Below, piece by piece: positions 1 through 5,153 of a stretch of DNA of 5,153 nt (positions within the stretch are counted from its first letter, which is position 1; each line of letters opens with the position of its first letter). This stretch comes from Planctomycetota bacterium. Its GTDB lineage: Bacteria > Planctomycetota > SBBH01 > JACQRN01. The notes beneath the pieces are model-generated. The model did not search any database. It was not told the DNA's origin and saw nothing but the letters and a program-made list of their open reading frames with translations. Location of the stretch: positions 1-5,153 of the forward strand of contig JACQRN010000084.1 of NCBI GenBank assembly GCA_016206515.1, written 5' to 3'. Both the position numbers and the translations under genes were made by a program.

Positions 1-160
1 CTGCACCGCACGCAATCCGCGAATATCAGAGTGATTCGTCGTCGAAGCAGCCCCGTCCCCCGCTCCTCCCCGTTTCCAGGCTCGCGCGACGAAGTCGGGA
101 CGGACCCGACAGGAACGAATATGATTGTTGCGGTCGGCCATCCCATATCAGAATCACCCC

Positions 161-1096
161 ATGAGGATCCTCCTGGCCGAGCCGCGCGGGTTCTGCGCCG
201 GGGTCGAACGCGCGATCGAGATCGTCGAGACGGCGCTCGGTCGCCACGGCGCCCCGATCTACGTCCACCACGACATCGTGCACAACCGGCAGGTCGTCCA
301 GTCGTTCCGGGAGCGCGGCGTCGTGTTCGTCGAGGAGATCCGGAACGTGCCGCCGGGCGCGGTCCTCATCTTCAGCGCGCACGGCGTCGCCCAGGCGGTC
401 CGCACCGAGGCGGACGGGAGGCGCCTGCTCGCCATCGACGCGACCTGCCCCCTGGTAACGAAGGTCCACCGGGAGGCGACGCGGTTCCACGCGCAGGGGT
501 ACGAGATCCTCCTGATCGGACACCGGGGCCACCCCGAGGTCGTCGGGACCATGGGGCAGCTCCCGGCCGGGGCGGTCCATCTGATCGAGACGGAGGAGGA
601 CGCGCGGGCGGTCCGCGTGCGCGCCCCCGGGCGCGTGGCGTACCTGACCCAAACCACCCTCAATATCGACGATGTCGCGGGGATCATCGCCGTCCTGCGA
701 GGGCGCTTCCCCGACCTCGCGGGCCCGACCCGGGACGACATCTGCTATGCGACGAACAACCGCCAGGCGGCCGTCAAGGAACTCTCGCGCGAGGCGGACC
801 TCGTCCTGGTGCTCGGCTCCCCGAGCAGCAGCAACTCGAACCGCCTGCGCGAGGTGGCGCAGGAGTGCGGCCGCCGGGCCATGCTGATCGAGGGGCCCGA
901 GGACCTCGCGCCGGACGCCTTCGACGGCGTCCAAACCGTGGCGATCACCGCCGGCGCATCGACCCCCGAGGTGCTCGTCCAGCGCGTGGTCGACCACCTC
1001 CGCCGCCGCTTCGGCGCGACCGTCGAAACCCGGAAGGTGGTCGATGAAAAAATGCACTTCCCGTTGCCGCCGGAGATGCAAGCGACAGGCCGGTAA
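161..1096 (+). CDS. ispH: 4-hydroxy-3-methylbut-2-enyl diphosphate reductase (IspH/LytB)
   Basis: Last enzyme of the MEP pathway: a cytoplasmic [4Fe-4S] enzyme that reductively dehydroxylates HMBPP to IPP and DMAPP. The 311-residue protein is full length for the family. The three cluster cysteines are present: Cys12 (RGFCAGV), Cys96 (DATCPLV) and Cys195 (DDICYATNNRQ). Substrate-pocket residues known for IspH are also visible: His41 (IVHNRQV), His74 (SAHGV), His124 and Glu126 (GHPEVVGT), the TQTT run at 163-166, the SSSNSNRL motif near 222-229 and Ser267 (TAGAST). I chose the ATG at 161 because the protein then starts MRILLAEPRGFCAG, as IspH normally does. A TTG at 125 would add 12 unrelated residues. 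No clear Shine-Dalgarno precedes the ATG, so the leader may be weak or very short. It converges with the resB-like gene. The ispA-type gene of the same pathway lies on the opposite strand at the right edge. Confidence 0.97.
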   Translation: MRILLAEPRGFCAGVERAIEIVETALGRHGAPIYVHHDIVHNRQVVQSFRERGVVFVEEIRNVPPGAVLIFSAHGVAQAVRTEADGRRLLAIDATCPLVTKVHREATRFHAQGYEILLIGHRGHPEVVGTMGQLPAGAVHLIETEEDARAVRVRAPGRVAYLTQTTLNIDDVAGIIAVLRGRFPDLAGPTRDDICYATNNRQAAVKELSREADLVLVLGSPSSSNSNRLREVAQECGRRAMLIEGPEDLAPDAFDGVQTVAITAGASTPEVLVQRVVDHLRRRFGATVETRKVVDEKMHFPLPPEMQATGR

Positions 1097-1104
1097 AACC
1101 GTCG

Positions 1105-1230
1105 CCTCTTGTCGTCCCGAGGAGCACTCGATTTGCAGCCCGGCAACGAGGGACCTGTGTTCATCGATCGCGCGTCCAACACAGATCCCTCGGGCCGGGT
1201 AAACTTTGCGGCCCGTGGGACGACAGGAGG
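1105..1230. repeat. 126-base nested inverted repeat downstream of ispH
   Basis: An outer arm (1105-1118, CCTCTTGTCGTCCC) is matched by 1217-1230 (GGGACGACAGGAGG) with one G-T wobble. Inside lies a second inverted repeat, 1147-1161 (CGAGGGACCTGTGTT) against 1178-1192, 14 of 15 paired, around a 16-base loop. It is extended outward by CCCGGC (1139-1144) and GCCGGG (1194-1199). A competing 7-bp hairpin, CGGGCCG (1191-1197) with CGGCCCG (1209-1215), cannot coexist with the full inner stem. It starts 8 bases after the ispH stop and lies outside the insertion element. It could be an ispH terminator or 3'-end stabiliser, a small palindromic mobile element, or a structured RNA. No T-run follows it and I found no target duplication, so function is open. 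The rest of 1097-1255 shows no gene. Confidence 0.6.
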
Positions 1231-1255
1231 TTCCGGGACCGGTCTACGAGCCCAC

Positions 1256-1282
1256 CCCGTCGAGCGCGCCAGCGGATCACTT
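1256..1282 (+). repeat. Left half of a REP-like palindrome split by the IS element
   Basis: Positions 1256-1281 match 2847-2872 of the intact palindrome at 22 of 26 bases, including CCCGTCG and GCCAGCGGATC. The similarity runs through GCGGATCaCTT and then stops abruptly, where the insertion element begins. Its continuation is found at 2739. The single difference close to the core (A1279 against G2870) would still pair with the element's guide RNA as a G-T wobble. Confidence 0.85.
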
Positions 1283-1287
1283 CTTCT

Positions 1288-1304
1288 ATGAGAGGCCGAC
1301 CCCC
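1288..1304 (+). repeat. Subterminal inverted repeat, transposase-3' end of the IS
   Basis: ATGAGAGGCCGACCCCC, 6 bases inside the core CT at 1280-1281. It matches the reverse complement of 2717-2733 at 16 of 17 positions. In a circularised element the two copies would face each other across the joined ends and form a palindrome, as described for the IS1111 subgroup. Confidence 0.85.
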
Positions 1305-1520
1305 GTCAAGAGGCGGAGAGCGGCAGGACGATGGATGAGCCACGGGTTGAAGACGAGAGGAAGCCCGCCACGCTTCTATTCGCACTCTTTGTGAGCCTCG
1401 TTGGGCTCGGTGCATGTTGGGGTCCGACCAGCGCGGGTGCTGCACTCTTTGCAACGGCATCTCCGGAGCCAGGCCCCTTCGTGCCAAGCGATCCGTCGCA
1501 GTCACCCGGACTGGGCGGTG
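1305..1520 (-). ncRNA. Predicted bridge RNA (seeker RNA) of the IS1111-type element
   Basis: On the transposase strand, downstream of the gene, CCAG (1514-1511), CGGGTG (1508-1503) and CTGC (1501-1498) pair with GCAG (1443-1440), CACCCG (1439-1434) and CTGG (1431-1428). The stem has one bulged A and a 2x2 internal loop. It closes a loop with strands 1497-1486 and 1455-1444, capped by GGCA/TGCC (1485-1482 with 1459-1456). The first strand holds CGGATCGCTT (1495-1486), identical to the left half plus core of the palindrome target. The second holds TTGCAAAG (1454-1447), which pairs with CTTTGCGA of the right half through 7 Watson-Crick pairs and one G-U. A second stem-loop (1387-1381 with 1322-1316; outer 1399-1395 with 1314-1310) may be the donor-binding loop. 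Wobble-only differences favour this strand over the opposite one. IS1111 elements are known to encode their guide RNA on this side of the gene. The exact ends are estimates. Confidence 0.75.
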
Positions 1521-1584
1521 CATCGTCTCGTCTTCCTGGTCGTTCATGAGAAGTTCGATGGTTTATACGGGTTTGGGGTTGGGT

Positions 1585-2633
1585 TCATGCAGGCGCCGCC
1601 TCGGAAGTACGTAGCGGCTCGTACACGGTTCCGGTACGCCACATCCCGCACAGCAGGACAGCGAGCTTCCGGGCAACCGCCACCCGTGCCCGTTTCTTCG
1701 CGATCGCCCCACCGCGCGCCTGGATCGCCAGGCCGCGCCGGCGAAGATCGCAGTCCGGTCCGAACCGCCCCAGGATGTAGTGCGCGCACTCCAGCAACAG
1801 CCGCCTGAGGTAGCTGTCGCCGGCCTTCGTGTCCGGGAGCGGACGTCCCGTTCCCCGGACTGGTTCTGGCGAGCCGTCAGCCCCAGGTACGCGCCCACCT
1901 TGCGACTCTTGGAGAACCGTGCCGGATCCTCGATCACCAGGACGTACGTCAGCGATGTGATCGGGCCCACACCGGGGATCTGCTGCAGCAGAGCCGTATG
2001 CGGGTATCGCGCCTTCGCGATCCCTTCCAGCTCCCGCTTCAGTGCCTCGATCTGCTCGGTCAACTGCTCGATCTGCCCCACGAGGGGAGTGAGCGCGGGA
2101 CGCAGTTCCTCCGGCAGCGAGCCCATGACCTTGGACGCAAAGCTCTTCGTGCTGCACGTCGGCAGCCGGTACCCCATCGACTTGACCGCACCCCGTACGT
2201 GATTCACCAGCATCGTCCGGGCCCGGACCAGGGCGTCTCGCGACCGTACGGCCGCCAGGTCCGCCTGCGCCTGTGCGCTCCGGTGCCGGACCGGCTTGAG
2301 CAGTTCCAGATCCGACCTCCCCAGGCGTGCGAGGCACTCCGCGTCCGCGCGGTCCGTCTTGCGGTCGCTCTGCGAGATCAACTGCACGCGTCGGGCATCC
2401 GCCACCACGACATCGTGCCCCTGCGACTCCAGTAGCCGGCTCAGCCACGGGGAGTGCGTCCCCGTCTCCATTACCACGCGGTAGCGCCCCGTACCCCCGA
2501 AACGCCGTTGCAACGCCTGGCGGGTCAGAGGGAGGCGTTCCTCCTGTCCGCGGTTCTCCCCTGTCGCCAAGGTGTACAGGTTTGCCTTTCGATCGCTGAC
2601 GTCCATCCCGATCACCGTGATACCCTTGTCCAT
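1585..2633 (-). pseudogene. IS110/IS1111-family transposase, frameshifted
   Basis: DNA recombinase of the DEDD-plus-serine type. From the ATG at 2633, residues 1-267 read in one frame: an N-terminal RuvC-like domain with the DEDD set Asp11 (IGMDVS), Glu56 (VVMETG), Asp94 and Asp97 (KTDRADA), a helical linker near 185-205, then the Transposase_20-type region LLQQIPGVGPITSL (216-229) and AYLGLTARQNQSGERD. Ser259 in QSGE is probably the catalytic serine. After Arg267 the family-typical C-terminus (KAGDSYLRRLLLECAHYI, then AKKRARVAVARKLAVLL and VYEPL) continues only in another frame, from 1830 to the TGA at 1585-1587. One missing base at about 1831-1832 explains this. The restored protein would be about 349 residues, normal for the family. 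Without repair the frame runs to a TAA at 1563 with a scrambled C-terminus. There is no obvious slippery heptamer, so a real deletion or a sequencing error is likelier than programmed shifting. Confidence 0.9.
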
Positions 2634-2640
2634 GGCCGGT

Positions 2641-2650
2641 CCCCTTCCTT
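2641..2650 (-). promoter_or_regulatory. Ribosome binding site of the transposase
   Basis: On the minus strand AAGGAAGGGG lies 7 bases before the ATG at 2633. It supports this start over longer versions of the frame beginning at 2693 or 2733. Those would add unrelated residues upstream of the family-typical N-terminus (GITVIGMDVS). Confidence 0.55.
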
Positions 2651-2716
2651 TGCTGGCGCGCCCCCATGGCGACGCCGACCGCAAAGCATGCACCCCCTCG
2701 CGGGTGAGTGCGACCT

Positions 2717-2733
2717 GGGGGCCGGCCTCTCAT
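2717..2733 (-). repeat. Subterminal inverted repeat, transposase-5' end of the IS
   Basis: On the minus strand this reads ATGAGAGGCCGGCCCCC, the partner of 1288-1304 with one mismatch. It ends 5 bases inside the CT at 2739-2740. The short segment between it and the transposase start shows no further gene. Confidence 0.85.
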
Positions 2734-2738
2734 CCCAT

Positions 2739-2768
2739 CTTTGCGATCCGCGCATCGCGGTACGAGTC
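2739..2768 (+). repeat. Right half of the split REP-like palindrome
   Basis: CTTTGCGATCCGC (2739-2751) is identical to 2871-2883 of the intact palindrome. A diverged outer arm follows: CGCGGTACGAG here against CGTGGCACGGG there, differing only by transitions, with a one-base length difference before it. The left half is at 1256-1282. Confidence 0.8.
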
Positions 2769-2785
2769 AAACAACAGTCCATCTA

Positions 2786-2849
2786 TGGGGCCATCCATGG
2801 CCCTCGGCCACTTTCTGGCGTTACCCGGGGCGGGCATCCGTGCCCGCCC
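2786..2849. terminator. Hairpin cluster between convergent genes, possible terminator region
   Basis: Three hairpins in a row: GGGCC (2788-2792) with GGCCC (2799-2803); GCCA (2807-2810) with TGGC (2816-2819); and a perfect 9-bp stem GGGCGGGCA (2828-2836) with TGCCCGCCC (2841-2849) around TCCG. They lie 72-135 bases past the resB-like stop on its strand. Before the insertion they would also have been a few hundred bases past the ispH stop on the other strand. No T-run follows on either strand, so classic intrinsic termination is not shown. A 3'-end stabilising or Rho-blocking role is equally possible. Confidence 0.4.
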
Positions 2850-2900
2850 GTCGCCCGTGCCAGCGGATCGCTTTGCGATCCGCTACCGTGGCACGGGCGA
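2847..2900. repeat. Intact REP-like compound palindrome
   Basis: An outer 12-bp perfect inverted repeat (TCGCCCGTGCCA at 2851-2862 with TGGCACGGGCGA at 2889-2900) encloses an inner 9-10 bp hairpin: AGCGGATCGC (2862-2871), loop TTT, GCGATCCGCT (2875-2884). ACCG (2885-2888) is left unpaired on one side. A second, diverged copy 132 bases away (counted without the insertion) holds the IS element, so this is a repeated palindrome family and not a one-off terminator. It lies 21 bases past the resB-like stop and may also act in termination or mRNA stability. Confidence 0.8.
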
Positions 2901-2920
2901 CCCCCGCTGCCGCCGGAGCT

Positions 2921-4546
2921 TCAGGCGGCGGCGCGCTGACCTTCCCATCTCACCAACAACGGCTTCAGATAAAAAATCAGGATGAACCCCGCGCCGAGAA
3001 TCCAGAAGCCGACGTAGATGCCGAAGGTCCCGGCGTCGCGCGCGACGGAGAACTGGCATAGTTGCACCCCGCCGGTCTCCCCGCTCGGGGGCATCGCCAC
3101 GAGGAAGATCCGGTACCCATGGCGGACGAGCGGGGCGTTGACCCGCACCGTTTCCCTGGCGATCAGCGCGCCGTCCTCGATCCGGAGATCCGCCTCGAAC
3201 GATTTCGGGCGCTCGGTCCCCGGGTAGCGGACGACCCGCCCTCCTTCCAGGGCGATCCGGAACGGGAGGGGAGACTCCCGAGCGCGCAGCGACAGACGCA
3301 GAGGGGATACGGCGGGAGGCGCCGCGGGGAACGCCTCGACGGGCCCCGCCAGGTCGGCGTGCAGATCCACGACCTCCACGGCGGTCCCGTGCCGGACCTC
3401 GACCGAGACGCCCGGCAGGTCGTCCTCCCCCCCGGGGGAGACGCGCGCCGTCTCCCGCGAGGCAGGGAACGAACGCATCGCGCGGAAGGAGAGCTCCGGC
3501 ATCCCGGGTCCCCCGAACGGGTAGGGGCTCGCCTCCCCCTCCGCGATCCGCCCCCGCGCGATCCGCCCCCCGGACGCGGTCACGACGTAGGCGGTCCCGC
3601 CGCCAGGCGACGGGCTGACCAGGAGGAGAGGACCGTCGCCGCCACCGGGCTCGACCGGCGCCTCCGTGTCGTCGAGCGCCCCGGCGGCGAGCAATCGAAC
3701 CCGCAGGGGACCGACCTCGAAAGCGTCCCCCCACGTCGCCCCCTCCAGTAGCCAGCGGCTCTGGGCGACCTCCCCGCGCACGAGGATCTCAACCCAGGCC
3801 GCCGGCGGCCCCTCCGGAGCCGACTCGATCCGCGTCCGGACCGTGGCGTGCGGCAGGAACCGGATGACGCGGGTCGAGATCCCCTCCCCGGGACCGAGGA
3901 GATCCTCCGGCGGTCGTCCCCCCCCCGCCGACCGAAGAAGGACGATCAAGGAACCGGCGATCAGGAAGACGAGGGGGAGGGGACGGTACCACCCCCCCTT
4001 CTCCCAGATCTGCAGCAGGAACAGCCCCATGCTGAACAGCCAGACGATCCCGAGGGAGGAGGCGACCTGCCGCTTCGTCGGCTTCCCCTCTCCGAGGAGG
4101 GAGCGCAGGGGGGCGCGCACGGCGCCCCCCGACGATTCGACGGCGACCTCGTATTCGTGCAGGTCGAACGCGGAGCGCTCGCGGGGGAATGCCGCGCCCT
4201 CACTTCCGGCGAGGACGAGCCGCCCCTCCACCGAGCTGCGGAACGTCACCATCGAGGAGACCAGGATCGTCATCAATCCCGTGTGGACCGTCAGGAACCC
4301 GATCTGCCGCGGCCGGTACGGGTATCGCTTCAACGTGCAGGTCAGGAGGTTCGCGCCCAGGAGGGCGAGCAGGACGAGGAACCACCAGGAACCGTAGGTC
4401 TGCCTCGGGATCCCGGAAGTCACTGGATCGAGCGACTGGAACGTCCCGTACCCGACCGAGGCGCCGATCGACGCCATCAGGAAGATGGTCAGCTTCAGGG
4501 AGGAGAGCGTCTGGACGACGGGGTGGGTCGCCAGGGGCCGCGTCAC
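2921..4546 (-). CDS. resB: ResB/Ccs1-like cytochrome c biogenesis protein
   Basis: Membrane component of System II cytochrome c maturation, which together with CcsA/ResC moves heme across the membrane and attaches it to apocytochrome CXXCH sites. The 541-residue protein shows six likely membrane segments: about 14-37 (LSSLKLTIFLM, typical for ResB), 52-72 (GSWWFLVLLALLGANLLTC), 81-102 (with His88), 161-180, 187-205 and 505-528. A large extracytoplasmic domain spans about 206-504. It ends with the ResB-like stretch PKSFEADLRI...ETVRVNAPLVRHGYRIFL (447-482), and the C-terminus is positively charged. His88 lies in the third segment, where a membrane histidine is implicated in heme handling in this family (from memory). 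Classical ResB has four segments; the pair at 161-205 is extra. I chose GTG at 4546: GAGGA lies 4 bases upstream, and GTGA overlaps the ispA stop by 4 bases. An upstream extension of the frame would only shadow ispA. No ccsA partner lies in the window. Confidence 0.85.
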   Translation of the reverse strand: MTRPLATHPVVQTLSSLKLTIFLMASIGASVGYGTFQSLDPVTSGIPRQTYGSWWFLVLLALLGANLLTCTLKRYPYRPRQIGFLTVHTGLMTILVSSMVTFRSSVEGRLVLAGSEGAAFPRERSAFDLHEYEVAVESSGGAVRAPLRSLLGEGKPTKRQVASSLGIVWLFSMGLFLLQIWEKGGWYRPLPLVFLIAGSLIVLLRSAGGGRPPEDLLGPGEGISTRVIRFLPHATVRTRIESAPEGPPAAWVEILVRGEVAQSRWLLEGATWGDAFEVGPLRVRLLAAGALDDTEAPVEPGGGDGPLLLVSPSPGGGTAYVVTASGGRIARGRIAEGEASPYPFGGPGMPELSFRAMRSFPASRETARVSPGGEDDLPGVSVEVRHGTAVEVVDLHADLAGPVEAFPAAPPAVSPLRLSLRARESPLPFRIALEGGRVVRYPGTERPKSFEADLRIEDGALIARETVRVNAPLVRHGYRIFLVAMPPSGETGGVQLCQFSVARDAGTFGIYVGFWILGAGFILIFYLKPLLVRWEGQRAAA

Positions 4547-5153
4547 TTCGTCCTCGTGACGACGAACTCGGCGATCTCCCGCAGGCGCCTCCCGCCCTCC
4601 CCGAGGGGGGCGAGCGCGGCGAGCCCCTCCTCCATCAGGGAGCGCGCGCGGAGTTTGGACGCCTCCAGGCCGAATACCGCGGGGTAGGTCAGTTTCCCCT
4701 CCTCGGCGTCGCGTCCCGAGGGCTTCCCGAGGGTCTCCGGCGTCCCCTCGCAGTCGAGGATGTCGTCGACGACCTGGAAGGCGAGACCGACCTTCTCCCC
4801 GTACAAGGCGAGCGCCGCGACGCGCCCGTCGGGAGCCCCCGCCGCGAGGGCGCCGCACACCGCCGAGGAGCGGATCAGCGCGGCGGTCTTCATCGTATGG
4901 ATCGCGGCGAGCCGCCCCGCGCTGCGCTCGCCCCCCTCCGACTGGATGTCGAGCATCTGCCCGCCCGCCATGCCGACCGAACCCGCCCCCCGCGCCAGTT
5001 CGATCACGCAGGCGACCGAGCGCTCCGCGGGGCGGAGGCGCCCGAGGAGCCCGAAGGCCAAGGTCAGCAGCGCGTCGCCGACGAGGACCGCGGTCGCCTC
5101 GTCGTACCGGCGGTGGACGGTCGGCCGCCCCCTGCGCAGGTCGTCGTCGTCCA
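4543..5153 (-). CDS. ispA: Polyprenyl (farnesyl/geranylgeranyl-type) diphosphate synthase, N-terminus outside window
   Basis: Trans-prenyl chain elongation, condensing IPP with an allylic diphosphate in the cytoplasm. The open frame runs off the right edge; 202 residues are visible and roughly 90-100 are missing. The visible part starts with DDDDLRRGRPTVHRRYDEAT, the distal end of the first aspartate-rich motif, followed by AVLVGDALLTLAF. Further on come GMAGGQMLDI (60-69 of the visible part), the HTMKTA helix (85-90), the second aspartate-rich motif FQVVDDILD (125-133) and the IspA-like GKPSGRDAEEGKLTYPAVFGLE (142-163). Both metal-binding regions are intact as far as seen. The residues before the first motif that set chain length lie outside the window, so farnesyl and geranylgeranyl products cannot be told apart. 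A TTG at 5061 is internal, not the start. The gene overlaps the resB-like gene by 4 bases, suggesting one transcript. Its product pathway is fed by IspH, encoded on the opposite strand. Confidence 0.93.
   Translation of the reverse strand, partial: DDDDLRRGRPTVHRRYDEATAVLVGDALLTLAFGLLGRLRPAERSVACVIELARGAGSVGMAGGQMLDIQSEGGERSAGRLAAIHTMKTAALIRSSAVCGALAAGAPDGRVAALALYGEKVGLAFQVVDDILDCEGTPETLGKPSGRDAEEGKLTYPAVFGLEASKLRARSLMEEGLAALAPLGEGGRRLREIAEFVVTRTK

Larger units (their letters stand above)
1280..2740 (-). mobile_element. IS110-superfamily insertion sequence, IS1111 type
   Basis: The boundaries come from comparing the split palindrome with the intact copy at 2847-2900. Palindrome sequence stops after CTT at 1280-1282 and resumes at CTTTGCGATCCGC (2739-2751). 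The element is therefore about 1,459 bases, with a CT core at each end (1280-1281 and 2739-2740). It holds 17-base subterminal inverted repeats 5-6 bases inside the core, a leftward DEDD transposase with only about 107 bases before its start, and about 300 non-coding bases after its stop. Short subterminal inverted repeats and a long segment downstream of the gene are features of the IS1111 subgroup. The long segment holds a predicted guide RNA whose guides match the occupied site. The transposase is frameshifted, so this copy is probably not autonomous. It was probably inserted fairly recently, since the ends and guides are intact. Confidence 0.88.

Noticed and set aside
23..152. ATATCAGA repeated at 23-30 and 145-152
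   Set aside because: Only 8 bases with differing surroundings; no evidence of an operator.
125..154. Possible promoter TTGTTG - 18 bases - CAGAAT before ispH, and TTG 125 as an alternative start
   Set aside because: The -35 matches at 3 of 6 positions and the -10 at 4 of 6, so chance is likely. The family N-terminus fits ATG 161.
26..1081. Long minus-strand open frame (351 codons) opposite ispH, and other long frames within 31-1182
   Set aside because: They are antisense or out-of-frame shadows of ispH in GC-rich DNA. The translations are Arg/Asp/Gly-rich with no recognisable domain.
1109..1808. Small open frames between ispH and the transposase (for example 1206-1394, 1331-1549, 1161-1547 minus)
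   Set aside because: No family signal and no convincing ribosome binding site. The region is better explained by inverted repeats and the guide RNA.
1097..2920. CRISPR array, integron attC site or tRNA attachment site in the intergenic gap
   Set aside because: No regularly spaced repeats, no integrase gene and no tRNA-like sequence. The palindromes are explained by the REP-like pair and the IS ends.
3541..3572. Near-tandem CGCGATCCGCCCCC repeat
   Set aside because: It lies inside the resB-like gene and encodes the similar stretches GGRIA and RGRIA. Codon bias and short internal similarity explain it.
2883..4858. Long frames opposite or beside the resB-like gene (for example 2883-3734 minus, 3062-3751 plus, 3848-4687 plus) and the resB frame extended to 4858
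   Set aside because: They overlap a gene with clear membrane and family features, and the translations are low-complexity. The extension to 4858 lies entirely over the conserved ispA frame.

Overview
The window comes from a GC-rich bacterium that uses the MEP isoprenoid pathway and System II (ResB/CcsA-type) cytochrome c maturation. That fits a Gram-negative, probably environmental lineage, but nothing seen here fixes the phylum. Three host genes frame it. ispH reads rightward (161-1096). Two genes read leftward from the right edge: a polyprenyl/farnesyl diphosphate synthase (ispA-type, N-terminus cut off by the window) and a ResB-like cytochrome c biogenesis protein, whose GTG start overlaps the synthase stop by 4 bases (GTGA), so they look translationally coupled. 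ispH and resB converge, and the 1.8 kb between their stop codons holds no host gene.

That convergent gap holds the most interesting content. It contains (a) a 126-base nested inverted repeat just after ispH (1105-1230); (b) two copies of a REP-like compound palindrome, one intact (2847-2900) and one split in two (1256-1282 and 2739-2768); and (c) an IS110-superfamily element of the IS1111 type (about 1280-2740) sitting exactly in the core of the split copy. Comparing intact and split copies gives the insertion boundaries to within a base or two, with a CT (or CTT) core present at both ends. The element has 17-base subterminal inverted repeats, a leftward DEDD transposase gene broken by one apparent single-base deletion near 1831, and about 300 non-coding bases downstream of that gene.

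The downstream non-coding segment, read on the transposase strand, folds by eye into what looks like a bridge RNA (also called seeker RNA). A long stem (1514-1498 with 1443-1428) closes an internal loop. One side of the loop reads CGGAUCGCUU, identical to the left half plus core of the palindrome. The other side reads UUGCAAAG, which pairs with the right half plus core (CTTTGCGA), with one G-U wobble. The RNA, the guides, the target and the resulting insertion can therefore all be read from this one window. A second, weaker loop (1387-1316) may hold the donor guides.

Region by region: 1-160 leader of ispH; 161-1096 ispH; 1097-1255 nested inverted repeat, no gene; 1256-1282 left half of the split palindrome; 1280-2740 IS element (guide RNA about 1520-1305, transposase pseudogene 1585-2633); 2739-2768 right half of the palindrome; 2786-2900 hairpin cluster ending in the intact palindrome, a plausible bidirectional terminator region; 2921-4546 resB-like; 4543-5153 ispA-type, partial.
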